A stretch of 64,000 nt of DNA from Clostridiales bacterium UBA6330 (lineage in GTDB: Bacteria; Bacillota; Clostridia; Oscillospirales; CAG-272), in contig DJSQ01000212.1 of the NCBI GenBank assembly GCA_002438075.1, positions 11,372 through 75,371 of the forward strand, in the 5' to 3' direction. A program made the position numbers and the translations under genes. Positions 8,100-15,092 of this stretch are shown here, in pieces. The notes beneath the pieces are model-generated. The model worked only from the letters and a program-made list of their open reading frames with translations. It had not been told where the DNA came from and searched no databases. Position 1 is the first letter of the stretch. Every line of letters starts with the position of its first letter.

Positions 8100-9428
8100 A
8101 TGAACAAGCCCGAGCTGTTGTCCCCTGCGGGCAACTATGAAAAAATGACCGCCGCGCTGGAATACGGCGCGGATGCGGTCTATCTGGCGGGGCGTGCCTT
8201 CGGGATGCGCTCCGCCGCCGACAATTTTTCGGTGGAGGAGCTGTACGCCGCCGTCAACGATGCGCACGCGAGGGGGAAGAAGGTCTATCTGACGGTCAAT
8301 ACCATGCCGCACGAGGACGAATATCCCGCCCTGCGCGAGTATCTGACATCCCTGCGCGGGTGCGCGATTGACGCGATGATTGTGGCGGACCTCGGCACAA
8401 TCGCAACGGTGCGGGAGCTTCTGCCCGATATGGAAATCCATATTTCCACGCAGGCAAGCATCGTCAGCTCCGCCGCCGCGCGCGCCTATGCCGCACTGGG
8501 GGCAAAGCGTGTGGTGCTGGCGCGGGAGCTGACTTTGAACGAAATCCGCGCCATCCGTGCGCATCTGGACCCCGCAATCGAGCTGGAGGTGTTCATCCAC
8601 GGCTCCATGTGCGTTTCCTACAGCGGGCGGTGCCTGCTTGCCAACGCGCTCAACGGGCGGGACGGCAACCGAGGAACCTGCACACAGCCCTGCCGCTGGA
8701 ACTATACGCTGATTGAGGAAAAGCGCCCCGACAGCCGCATTCCGATTGAGGAGACCAACCTCGGAACCTTTATCATGTCGTCGAAGGACCTGTGCATGAT
8801 TGAGCACATCCCCGAGCTGTGCGAAAGCGGCATTGCGTCCCTCAAAATCGAGGGCAGAATGAAGAGCGCCTACTACACGGCGGTGGTCACGAACGCCTAT
8901 CGCATGGCAATCGATGCGTATTGCGCGGACCCAACGGGCTACCGCTTTGACCCGCGTTGGTTGGAGGAGCTGGAAAGCGTGTCGCACCGCGAATACGGAA
9001 CGGGCTTCTTCTTCTCCAAGCCGATGGAGGACCCCGCGCTGGTTTCCACCTGCGGGTATATCCGCGAAAAGGCATATTTCTCCACCGCAACCGAATATCA
9101 TGAAGAAGAGCTTGCCGCCCTTGTCGCGGCGGGCATCCCCGCAGAAACGGCGGACGGTAGGCTTTACCGCTTTATCCAGCGCAACAAGCTGTCGGTCGGC
9201 GAGGGCGCGGAGCTGATTTCCCCGAACGAGGTCGGGCGCGCGTTCACGGTGCGGGAGCTGTACGGAGCGGAGGGGGAGCGGCTGGACTCCACGCCGCATC
9301 CGTCCATGATTTATTGGTGTCGGGTCCCGTTCCCCGTCCGAACGGGCGACATTCTGCGCGCCGCCGAGGGACGGGGACTTGAGGTGCGCGCAAAGGACCG
9401 TCTGAAAGGAGACAGAAAAGGGACATGA
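8100..9428 (+). CDS. U32 family protein, probable tRNA 5-hydroxyuridine (TrhP-like) factor
   Basis: A 442-residue peptidase-U32 family protein. It starts with the hallmark PELLSPAGNYEKMTAALEYGADAVYL, contains the EVFIHGSMCVSYSGRCLLAN cysteine signature, and then RGTCTQPCRW and SLKIEGRMKS. The cysteines (C in GSMC, GRC, TCTQPC) are those expected to bind an Fe-S cluster. Known of the family: YegQ/YrrO (TrhP) homologues are needed for prephenate-dependent hydroxylation of wobble uridine, while others act in 23S rRNA hydroxylation. The tRNA-related neighbours favour TrhP, but this is inference. Its stop overlaps the uppP start by 4 bases (ATGA). Confidence 0.85.
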   Translation: MNKPELLSPAGNYEKMTAALEYGADAVYLAGRAFGMRSAADNFSVEELYAAVNDAHARGKKVYLTVNTMPHEDEYPALREYLTSLRGCAIDAMIVADLGTIATVRELLPDMEIHISTQASIVSSAAARAYAALGAKRVVLARELTLNEIRAIRAHLDPAIELEVFIHGSMCVSYSGRCLLANALNGRDGNRGTCTQPCRWNYTLIEEKRPDSRIPIEETNLGTFIMSSKDLCMIEHIPELCESGIASLKIEGRMKSAYYTAVVTNAYRMAIDAYCADPTGYRFDPRWLEELESVSHREYGTGFFFSKPMEDPALVSTCGYIREKAYFSTATEYHEEELAALVAAGIPAETADGRLYRFIQRNKLSVGEGAELISPNEVGRAFTVRELYGAEGERLDSTPHPSMIYWCRVPFPVRTGDILRAAEGRGLEVRAKDRLKGDRKGT

Positions 9429-10309
9429 TCATTGAATTTCTGAAAGCCCTGCTTTACGGCATTGTGGAGGGCATTACCGAGTGGTTGCCCATCAGCTCCA
9501 CGGGGCATCTGATTCTTCTGAACGAATGGCTCCCGTTCCGCTTTGCCGACAACGCGGAGCTGGCGGCGGAATTCTGGCAAATGTTTGAGGTGGTCATCCA
9601 GCTGGGCGCAATCCTTGCGGTGGTGATTCTCTTTTGGAACCGTCTGTGGCCCTTCGGAAGCCGTAAGAGCGCGCTTGAAAAGAAGCAGACGTGGTCGCTC
9701 TGGCTCAAGGTGGTCATCGGGTGCGTTCCTGCGGGGCTTGTCGGTGTCGTGGGGGACAAAATTCTCGAAAAGGTCAGCGGAAAGAGCATTGACGGCTGGC
9801 TGTACAATGCGGTTGTCGTTGCAATTGCGCTGATTGTTTACGGCGTGGCGTTTATCCTGATTGAAAAGCTGAAAAAGCCCGATTCCGAGCGGATTCACAG
9901 CACGGCGGAGCTGGACTGTCGGACCGCGCTTCTCATCGGACTCTTCCAGATGCTCTCGATTATCCCGGGGACCTCGCGCTCCGGCTCTACCATCCTCGGC
10001 GCAATGCTTCTGGGGCTGTCCCGCACCGCCGCCGCAGAGTTCTCCTTCTTCATGGCAATTCCCGTCATGGTGGGCGCGAGCGGCGTGAAGGTGCTGGGCT
10101 TTGCTTCCTACCTCTCGGAGAGCGGCGCGAGCCTGCCCGCCGTGGCGTGGGGCGTGCTTGCCATCGGTTGCGTGGTGTCGTTTGTCGTGTCGATGGTGGT
10201 CATCCGATTCCTGATGGATTTTGTCAAGCGCCACAGCTTCTCGGCGTTCGGCTACTACCGCATCGCGCTCGGCGTGCTGGTGCTTCTGTACTTCGGATTG
10301 GTGAAGTAA
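9425..10309 (+). CDS. uppP: Undecaprenyl-diphosphatase UppP (BacA)
   Basis: UppP removes a phosphate from undecaprenyl pyrophosphate at the cell membrane, recycling the lipid carrier of peptidoglycan synthesis; overproduction gives bacitracin resistance. The 294-residue polytopic protein shows the first catalytic segment GIVEGITEWLPISSTGHLIL (residues 12-31) and the second GLFQMLSIIPGTSRSGSTI. It has about eight hydrophobic segments. The start overlaps the previous stop as ATGA, and RNase M5 begins at the base after this gene's TAA, so expression is coupled on both sides. Confidence 0.95.
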   Translation: MIIEFLKALLYGIVEGITEWLPISSTGHLILLNEWLPFRFADNAELAAEFWQMFEVVIQLGAILAVVILFWNRLWPFGSRKSALEKKQTWSLWLKVVIGCVPAGLVGVVGDKILEKVSGKSIDGWLYNAVVVAIALIVYGVAFILIEKLKKPDSERIHSTAELDCRTALLIGLFQMLSIIPGTSRSGSTILGAMLLGLSRTAAAEFSFFMAIPVMVGASGVKVLGFASYLSESGASLPAVAWGVLAIGCVVSFVVSMVVIRFLMDFVKRHSFSAFGYYRIALGVLVLLYFGLVK

Positions 10310-10903
10310 ATGACCCGCGAACGGCTGAAAATTCCGTTTCCCGTAATCGTGGAGGGGAAGTACGACAAATTGCGTCTGGAATGCGTGATGGAGGGGCAGA
10401 TTCTCACAACCGACGGCTTTGGCGTGTTCAACGCGCGGGAAAAAACACAGCTTTTCCGCGCGCTGGCGCAGAAAACGCCGCTGATTCTGCTGACCGACAG
10501 CGACGGCGCGGGAAAGCTGATTCGCGCGCACCTGACCTCCTGCCTGCCTGCGGGACGGCTGATTCAGCTGTACATTCCGAAGATTGCGGGGACCGAGCGG
10601 CGAAAGGAGCGCCCTTCTGCGGAGGGGACGCTCGGCGTGGAGGGGATGGAGCAATCCCTGCTGTATGACCTGCTCGCGCCCTATGCGGACGCGGCGGCGG
10701 TCCTGCGTGCCGCAGAAAATCCGCTTTGCAAGGCGGACCTGTTCGAGGACGGTCTGACGGGATGCCCCGACAGCGCCGCGCGGCGGGATGCCTTTGCGGA
10801 GCGCTTGGGGCTGCCTGCTGGCATGACCCCGAATGCCTTCCTCGCCGCCCTGCGGGTGCTGTTGTCCTACGAGGACTATCTGCGGATGGTTGGGAGAGCG
10901 TAA
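10310..10903 (+). CDS. rnmV: Ribonuclease M5 (5S rRNA maturation)
   Basis: RNase M5 cleaves 5S rRNA precursor in low-to-high-GC Gram-positives. The 197-residue protein has the Toprim elements in order: FPVIVEGKYDKLRLE (motif with catalytic Glu, residues 10-24), LILLTDSDGAGKLIR (DxD) and TLGVEGMEQ, followed by the helical C-terminal domain expected of RnmV. The length is typical. It starts immediately after the uppP stop with no spacer and only a weak ribosome binding site (GGTGAAG) inside uppP, so translation probably depends on uppP. It is the last gene before a strong terminator. Confidence 0.9.
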   Translation: MTRERLKIPFPVIVEGKYDKLRLECVMEGQILTTDGFGVFNAREKTQLFRALAQKTPLILLTDSDGAGKLIRAHLTSCLPAGRLIQLYIPKIAGTERRKERPSAEGTLGVEGMEQSLLYDLLAPYADAAAVLRAAENPLCKADLFEDGLTGCPDSAARRDAFAERLGLPAGMTPNAFLAALRVLLSYEDYLRMVGRA

Positions 10904-10907
10904 AAAT

Positions 10908-10949
10908 ACCCGCTTCCATCGGGACTTTGATGGGAGCGGGTTCTTTTTA
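10908..10949. terminator. Bidirectional rho-independent terminator
   Basis: A 13-bp stem with one G-T pair (10908-10920/10929-10941) and an 8-base loop is followed by TCTTTTTA on the plus strand and by TATTTTT on the minus strand. It ends the rightward rnmV series and the leftward XRE gene, whose stop codon overlaps its right flank. Confidence 0.9.
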
Positions 10950-11250
10950 TTGGTGCATTGCCTGTAGGACCTGCAAGGCGGCTTTCTTTTGTGCGGGTGT
11001 GAGGTCGACCCAGCTGTCAAACAGCTCCTTGAGGTCGGGGGTCAATTCCACAAGCGTTCCTTCGGCAAAGAATTGGGCGAGCGTGATGCCGAATGCCCCG
11101 CAAATGGCTTCCAATGTCGGAATGGACGGGACGGTGTTCCGCTTGAAAATATTTGATTGTGGATTCCGAAAGACCGCTGCGGATGGCAAGACGGTAGGTC
11201 GTCATGCCGCTTTTTCTGAGCAATTGGTTCAGACGTTCGTTTGTGTCCAT
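10947..11250 (-). pseudogene. XRE-family helix-turn-helix regulator with a one-base frameshift
   Basis: Two overlapping minus-strand frames together encode a single Cro/CI-type regulator. The N-terminal part (MDTNERLNQLLRKSGMTTYR, then LAIRSGLSESTI) reads from 11250 and leaves frame at about 11153; the rest (NIFKRNTVPSIPTLEAICGA ... LQVLQAMHQ) continues in another frame to 10947. Removing one A from ATCAAATATT restores 100 codons with the expected SESTINIFKRNTVP recognition-helix junction (total 304 nt, one more than a multiple of three). AGGAGGACATC precedes the start. This may be a true frameshift mutation, an assembly or sequencing error, or, less likely, recoding; no classic slippery heptamer is seen. 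Confidence 0.85.
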
Positions 11251-11323
11251 GATGTCCTCCTGTCCTTTTGTTTCCGAGTATGATGCAATCCAAAAAATAA
11301 AACGGGAAAATTCAAGAACCCCC

Positions 11324-11351
11324 TTGACATTTTCGCGCTTTGTGGTATAAT
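11324..11351 (+). promoter_or_regulatory. Promoter of the antisense RNA
   Basis: TTGACA (11324-11329) and TATAAT (11346-11351) with a 16-base spacer, facing right. No plus-strand protein gene follows before 13.6 kb; the transcript instead runs into the 3' end of the small toxin-like gene on the other strand. Confidence 0.85.
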
Positions 11352-11357
11352 AGAGAC

Positions 11358-11450
11358 AGGGATGCACTGACGGCTGTCAGCGCCCTCCGTGGTTAAATAA
11401 CCGCTCTCCGGACTTTGCCAGAGTTATAGAGGGCGGTTATTTCTTATTGT
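11358..11450 (+). ncRNA. Putative antisense RNA antitoxin (convergent to the toxin mRNA)
   Basis: A transcript of about 90 nt is predicted from the consensus promoter to a hairpin. It has a short 5' hairpin (11367-11371/11376-11380) and a 14-bp stem with one G-T pair (11395-11408/11429-11442) followed by the moderately U-rich CTTATTGTTG. Its 3' part overlaps the last codons and 3' untranslated region of the leftward toxin-like gene, the RatA/TxpA layout. It also contains CCCTCCGT (11383-11390), complementary to the 8 bases ACGGAGGG at the toxin ribosome binding site, so it might block translation as well. The RNA is predicted, not observed. Confidence 0.6.
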
Positions 11451-11538
11451 TGTAATAGGTCTTGATGGTATAGACTGTGGTGAAAACACCGCAGACCGCA
11501 CCCACAAGTTGAGCGATCAACTCGATGAGAGACATCAT
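11437..11538 (-). CDS. 33-residue hydrophobic peptide, probable type I toxin
   Basis: The peptide starts MMSLIELIAQLVGAVCG and ends KTYYNNKK: one membrane-spanning segment followed by a short basic tail, the build of TxpA/BsrG/Fst-type toxins that damage the membrane when overproduced. The ribosome binding site GGAGGTGA lies 6 bases before the first ATG and is unusually strong. The gene has a perfect-consensus promoter, a long structured leader and a convergent antisense transcript, so the context supports a type I module more than the peptide does alone. No sequence-family match can be claimed by eye. A small membrane regulator or a holin-like peptide are alternatives. Confidence 0.65.
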   Translation of the reverse strand: MMSLIELIAQLVGAVCGVFTTVYTIKTYYNNKK

Positions 11539-11704
11539 GTACTATCACCTCCCTCCGTTGCTTATACGGAGAGAGTTTGTCAGAAATAATTTGTCGCGCT
11601 CTCTCCGTCATGTCCAAATGTCCACTTAGGAGGGAGCTAACAGCCGCCGGCTTGGGAATCAGTATCCCACGCACCCCCGGCAGACGCGCTTGCGCTTGTC
11701 TGCC
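11539..11704 (-). promoter_or_regulatory. Structured 5' leader of the toxin mRNA with SD sequestration
   Basis: About 165 nt of leader. At its very 5' end GGCAGAC/GTCTGCC arms (11704-11698/11685-11679) enclose a GCGC/GCGC inner stem, a likely mRNA-stabilising hairpin. CTCCCTCC in the leader (plus-strand 11629-11636) is complementary to GGAGGGAG overlapping the ribosome binding site (11549-11556). A perfect 10-bp hairpin (11599-11608/11566-11575) lies between them. This layout, in which the untranslated leader hides the Shine-Dalgarno sequence, is typical of type I toxin mRNAs. Confidence 0.65.
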
Positions 11705-11709
11705 CCTAT

Positions 11710-11748
11710 ATTATAACACCGCCCGACAGCTTTGTCAAGCGGTGTTAT
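11710..11748 (-). promoter_or_regulatory. Toxin promoter embedded in an extended dyad
   Basis: On the minus strand TTGACA (11738-11733) and TATAAT (11715-11710) are 17 bases apart, a perfect consensus. The promoter overlaps an inverted repeat, ATAACACCGC at 11713-11722 and its exact complement at 11739-11748, with a smaller GACA/TGTC dyad inside. This could be an operator, for example for the neighbouring XRE protein when intact, or a plus-strand hairpin: its right arm is followed by TTCTGTTTT. Confidence 0.75.
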
Positions 11749-11778
11749 TTCTGTTTTGGAGAATTTCGCGCATTTTTT

Positions 11779-12264
11779 TCAGGACTTCCGCAGGCACTCC
11801 TCCACGCGGCTGAAGAACGCGGCTTTCTCCTCGGGGGAGAGAATAGCGTAAACCACATAATCGCCGTAAATACGGACCTCCGCATCGCGCAGCTTCGGGG
11901 TCTCGGTGGGAATATAGGAGTCGTAAAAGGTGCGGTTCTGCTCATAGGAGCGGGCGAGATAGTCACGCAGGAGGCGGGCGGCTTCCTCGGTGCCGATGTC
12001 CGAATGCAGAATGCCGTATTCGTCGATGCGGTCGCCGCCCGTGGCAAGACGGACCGAGAGGGAATAGCCCGCCTGCGGGAGTGAGACGTACTCGGTCAGA
12101 TAGTCGGCATCGGCGGCGCGGAAGTCCTCCGAAAGGGAATCATCCGCGAGGTCCGCAAGCTCGGCGGCGGATAAATCATTCAGATAATTGCGCGGGGTCG
12201 CTTTCCCGCATCCCGCCAAGGACAGGACAAAAAGCGCAAAAAGGAACGGCAGAAATCGTTTCAT
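11779..12264 (-). CDS. DUF4358 lipoprotein
   Basis: A 161-residue exported lipoprotein. It begins MKRFLPFLFALFVLSLAGC, with lipobox LAGC and the modified cysteine at residue 19. The C-terminal half has the DUF4358 pattern: YGILHSDIGTEEAARLLRDY, then YDSYIPTETPKLRDAEV and a final YGDYVVYAIL strand. The biological role of the family is unknown; members are common in clostridial genomes. It is read leftward after the SGNH hydrolase, with GGAGG placed immediately after a terminator hairpin (12274-12311), so its expression probably depends on read-through or on an unseen promoter. Confidence 0.8.
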   Translation of the reverse strand: MKRFLPFLFALFVLSLAGCGKATPRNYLNDLSAAELADLADDSLSEDFRAADADYLTEYVSLPQAGYSLSVRLATGGDRIDEYGILHSDIGTEEAARLLRDYLARSYEQNRTFYDSYIPTETPKLRDAEVRIYGDYVVYAILSPEEKAAFFSRVEECLRKS

Positions 12265-12273
12265 ATAAACCTC

Positions 12274-12311
12274 CGAAAAAACGGGTACACTGTACTGTCA
12301 GTGTACCCGTT
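12274..12311 (-). terminator. Terminator between SGNH hydrolase and DUF4358 genes
   Basis: A perfect 13-bp stem (12280-12292/12299-12311) with a 6-base loop is followed on the minus strand by TTTTTTCGGAGG, so the U-run runs directly into the ribosome binding site of the DUF4358 gene. It probably sets a lower level for the distal gene. Confidence 0.85.
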
Positions 12312-12321
12312 CTCTTTGGTT

Positions 12322-13008
12322 TTATGCGTTCACGGCTTGCCGCAGAGCGCCGAGAAGCGCTGCGTATGCCGAGGCGGTCAGGTGGATGCCGTCGGTTGTG
12401 AAATCGGCGCGCAGGAAGCCTGCGGGGTCGGTCAGCGCCGTGGCGGTATCGGCATAAATCAGGTCGGGGTCGGAGGAGCAGAAGTCGCGCAAACGGCGGT
12501 TCAGCTCGGTCAGGCGGCGGTTGATTTCCTCCGGCGGGACCGAAAATTTCCAGTCGCATTGGTGCGTCGCGTCGGCAACGGGCGCGACCGATTGCATGAC
12601 GATCCGCGTCTCGGGCGAGACCGCACGCACCGCGTCAATCAGCTTGCGGTAAGCGCGGAAAAACGGCTCGGGACGCTCGGCGGTTGACAGAATGCCGTTC
12701 AGTCCGAACGACAGGACCAGAATCTCGGGGCGGTAAGCCGCCGCCATTTCCGCAGGCGTTGCGCTTTTCCCCGTTGCATGGTCGGTCAGCGTGCGCGAGA
12801 GAATGCCCGAATCCAGCCGCATGGTGCCCGACGCATTTGACCAGACCCGAATCGGGTCAATCCCGCCGCGCAGGGCGAGATGGGAGGTGGTCGACTCCCC
12901 GAAAAAGGTCATGTGCGCGATGGGGTCATCCGATTCCGCGCGGAGCGGGAGCGGGAATAGCAGGACGAAAAGCCCAAGCAAAAGGGCAATCACACAGAGT
13001 TTTTTCAT
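12322..13008 (-). CDS. Exported SGNH/GDSL-type hydrolase
   Basis: A 228-residue protein with an N-terminal signal peptide (MKKLCVIALLLGLFVLLFPL, probable cleavage after PLRA). The SGNH blocks are recognisable: block I reads FFGESTTSHL with GES in place of GDS, block III contains LSFGLNGI with the Asn, and block V is DGIHLTASAY with catalytic Asp and His. Such enzymes are esterases or acetyl-hydrolases acting on cell-wall or polysaccharide acyl groups; the substrate is not known here. It follows the small membrane protein gene by 18 bases, and a GCGCCA/TGGCGC hairpin (13010-13015/13020-13025) sits directly before its ATG. No lipobox is present. Confidence 0.75.
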   Translation of the reverse strand: MKKLCVIALLLGLFVLLFPLPLRAESDDPIAHMTFFGESTTSHLALRGGIDPIRVWSNASGTMRLDSGILSRTLTDHATGKSATPAEMAAAYRPEILVLSFGLNGILSTAERPEPFFRAYRKLIDAVRAVSPETRIVMQSVAPVADATHQCDWKFSVPPEEINRRLTELNRRLRDFCSSDPDLIYADTATALTDPAGFLRADFTTDGIHLTASAYAALLGALRQAVNA

Positions 13009-13026
13009 AGCGCCACCGATGGCGCG

Positions 13027-13419
13027 TCAGTCCTCCTCCCGAATGCCGCGAATACGCTTGCGCGTCAGCAGGACGATTGCAAAGGCAATGGCGTAAACCA
13101 GCGTGAAGAATACGATTGCAAGCAGATTCTTCACCGCCGTGTGCCCGCCTGCGGGAAGCCACAGGAAAAGGAAAAACGCGAGCATACAGAACAGATAATG
13201 AAGCAGGAGCCGCGCCCAGCCCGCCAGCGCGGTGTGACGGTAGATTGTACCCGCCGCCGCGAGAAACAGTCCGCAGGGCAAAAGCAGGAGAAAGCGGGGG
13301 ATTTCAATGCTTCCGTCCCCATTCCCCTCGGCAATCAGCCGCAGGAGCATCAGCCCAACGGCAAGCAGGGTGAACCACAGGCAGGTCCCCGAAAAAAGTC
13401 GTTTGATGAGTTGTTTCAT
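13027..13419 (-). CDS. Small four-helix membrane protein (DUF3021-like)
   Basis: A 130-residue polytopic protein with four hydrophobic segments (about residues 10-28, 42-60, 68-90 and 98-120) and a basic C-terminus (RKRIRGIREED). The arrangement and the FLLLLPCGLFLAAAGTIYRH segment resemble the DUF3021 family of clostridial membrane proteins, whose role is unknown; this match is by general resemblance only. GAGGAG precedes the start, and a promoter lies 40-65 bases upstream. It is the first gene of the leftward operon with the SGNH hydrolase and DUF4358 lipoprotein. Confidence 0.5.
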   Translation of the reverse strand: MKQLIKRLFSGTCLWFTLLAVGLMLLRLIAEGNGDGSIEIPRFLLLLPCGLFLAAAGTIYRHTALAGWARLLLHYLFCMLAFFLFLWLPAGGHTAVKNLLAIVFFTLVYAIAFAIVLLTRKRIRGIREED

Positions 13420-13457
13420 ATCGGTCGGCTCCTCAAAAATAAGATTCCCACCTTATC

Positions 13458-13486
13458 ATGATACTATACATTCGGTGACTTTGCAA
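13458..13486 (-). promoter_or_regulatory. Promoter of the DUF3021-like/SGNH/DUF4358 operon
   Basis: Minus strand: TTGCAA (13486-13481), 17-base spacer, TATCAT (13463-13458). It gives a leader of about 30 nt. Confidence 0.65.
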
Positions 13487-13567
13487 GTGGTTTGGCAAAA
13501 AATTTACAAAAGCAGAGCCCGAAAACGAAAAACTTGCATAAAAAATGATTTTTATACATTTTTACTG

Positions 13568-13595
13568 TTGACTTTTCTGTTTTTTGCGGTATAAT
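13568..13595 (+). promoter_or_regulatory. Promoter of the nusB operon
   Basis: TTGACT (13568-13573), 16-base spacer, TATAAT (13590-13595), about 70 bases before the nusB ATG. The surrounding 13,490-13,600 stretch is visibly AT-rich. Confidence 0.8.
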
Positions 13596-13665
13596 ATAAG
13601 GTATACTATAGAATGGGATACTGTGGCTGACGGCGCGGTGTCCGCAAGGAAAGGATCATTCCAAA

Positions 13666-14127
13666 ATGGCAGCAATAAAACGGCGCGATGCACGCGAGGA
13701 GGTCTTTCGCCTCCTGTTTGAGACCGAATTCCACGGGGAGATGTCTCCCGAGGACATTTACCGCCTTGCGATGGAGGACCGCGATTTTGAGGACGACCGT
13801 TACATCCGCGATACCTATTTCGGCGTGCGGGAGAAGCGGGAGGAATTGGACGCAATCATTGCCCGCCACGCAAACGGCTGGAGAACCGACCGCATCGCGC
13901 CCGTATCGCGGAATATTCTGCGCCTGTGCGTTTACGAGATGAAATGGGGGCGGGACGTTCCTGTTGTGGTGGCGCTCAATGAGGCAATCGAGCTGGACAA
14001 GCGGTTTGACGACCCGAAGGCGAAAGCCTTTGTCAACGGCGTGCTCAACGGCGTGAAGAACGAGCTGGAAGCCGAGAGCGCCAAGACCGCCGCGCAGGAC
14101 GGAAGCGGAGAGGACAAGGCAGAATGA
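13666..14127 (+). CDS. nusB: Transcription antitermination factor NusB
   Basis: NusB binds boxA RNA with S10 (NusE) and promotes antitermination on rRNA operons. The 153-residue all-helical protein shows RRDAREEVFRLLFE at the start, PVSRNILRLCVYEM in the middle and ALNEAIELDKRFDDPKAKAF then VNGVLNGV near the end, the family's standard signature. A ~20-residue acidic/Ala tail follows the fold. It is the first gene of an eleven-gene operon with many start/stop overlaps; its stop overlaps the next ATG (ATGA). Confidence 0.95.
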   Translation: MAAIKRRDAREEVFRLLFETEFHGEMSPEDIYRLAMEDRDFEDDRYIRDTYFGVREKREELDAIIARHANGWRTDRIAPVSRNILRLCVYEMKWGRDVPVVVALNEAIELDKRFDDPKAKAFVNGVLNGVKNELEAESAKTAAQDGSGEDKAE

Positions 14128-15092
14128 GCGGACCGCTCTTTGTCGGGTTCGATACCAGCAATTACACCACCTCGGCGGCGGTCTGCGATGCGGACGGCGA
14201 GGTGCTTCTGAACGCGCGGACCCTGTTGCCCGTGCGCGAGGGAGAGCGGGGACTGCGGCAGAGCGACGCGGTGTTCTTCCATGTCCGCAACCTGCCCGAC
14301 CTGCTGGAGCGGGTGCGGGAGACGGTGCGGGGGCGTGTTGTACGTGCGGTCGGCTGCTCGGTCAGCCCCCGCCGTGCCGAGGGGTCCTATATGCCGTGCT
14401 TCCTTTCGGGCATCATGGCGGCGGAGGCATTCGCGGCGGCGATTGACGTGCCTGTCCTGCGGTTTGCCCATCAGGAGGGGCATATCATGGCGGCGCTTCA
14501 TTCGGCGGGCGCGGAGAAGCTGTTGGAGGCGGAGCGCTTTGCGGCGTTCCATGTCTCGGGCGGGACCACCGAGGTCCTGCTGGTCCGCCCGCGCGCGGAC
14601 GGCTTTGACGCGGAGATTGTCGGCGGCTCGCGCGATTTGCACGCGGGGCAGGCAATCGACCGCGCGGGTGTGATGATGGGCATGGGCTTCCCCTGCGGAA
14701 AGGAGCTGGAAGCCACCGCCGCAACGTATGAAGGTCGCGTTCCCGCCCCGCGTGTGTGTGTCAAGTCGGACGGCTGGTGTCACTTTTCGGGGCTGGAAAA
14801 TCAGGCGCGGAAGCTGTGGGAGGAAACGGGGGACCGTGCCTGCGTTTCGGCGTATGTCCTGCGCTTCTGCGCAAAAACACTGGAGGGACTGACTGCGGCT
14901 TTGGACGCGCGCTTTCCCGAAATTCCGATTGTTTATGCGGGCGGCGTGATGAGCAACCGTTATCTGCAATCGGTGCTTGCAAAGCGTGCGGAGACCTATT
15001 TTGCCGCGCCCGAATTCTCGGCGGACAATGCCGCAGGCGTGGCACTGCTGACGCGGCGGAGCGGAATCGGAGGGGCAGACGCATGGCAATGA
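14124..15092 (+). CDS. TsaD/Kae1-related ASKHA-fold protein (peptidase M22 paralogue)
   Basis: A 322-residue protein of the Kae1/TsaD superfamily: [15 protein letters not shown] at the start (phosphate-1 loop), [15 protein letters not shown] (the His-x-x-x-His metal-type motif, here HQEGH), [12 protein letters not shown] (phosphate-2) and [12 protein letters not shown] near the end. True TsaD makes the threonylcarbamoyl group at tRNA A37, but this protein sits in the nusB-xseA operon where clostridia commonly carry a second, functionally uncharacterised paralogue. Whether it is catalytically active is unknown. It overlaps nusB by 4 bases and xseA by about 10. Confidence 0.75.

Noticed and set aside
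6741..9299. 852-codon minus-strand frame opposite aspS and the U32 gene
   Set aside because: High-GC shadow of well-identified plus-strand genes; no recognisable protein features.
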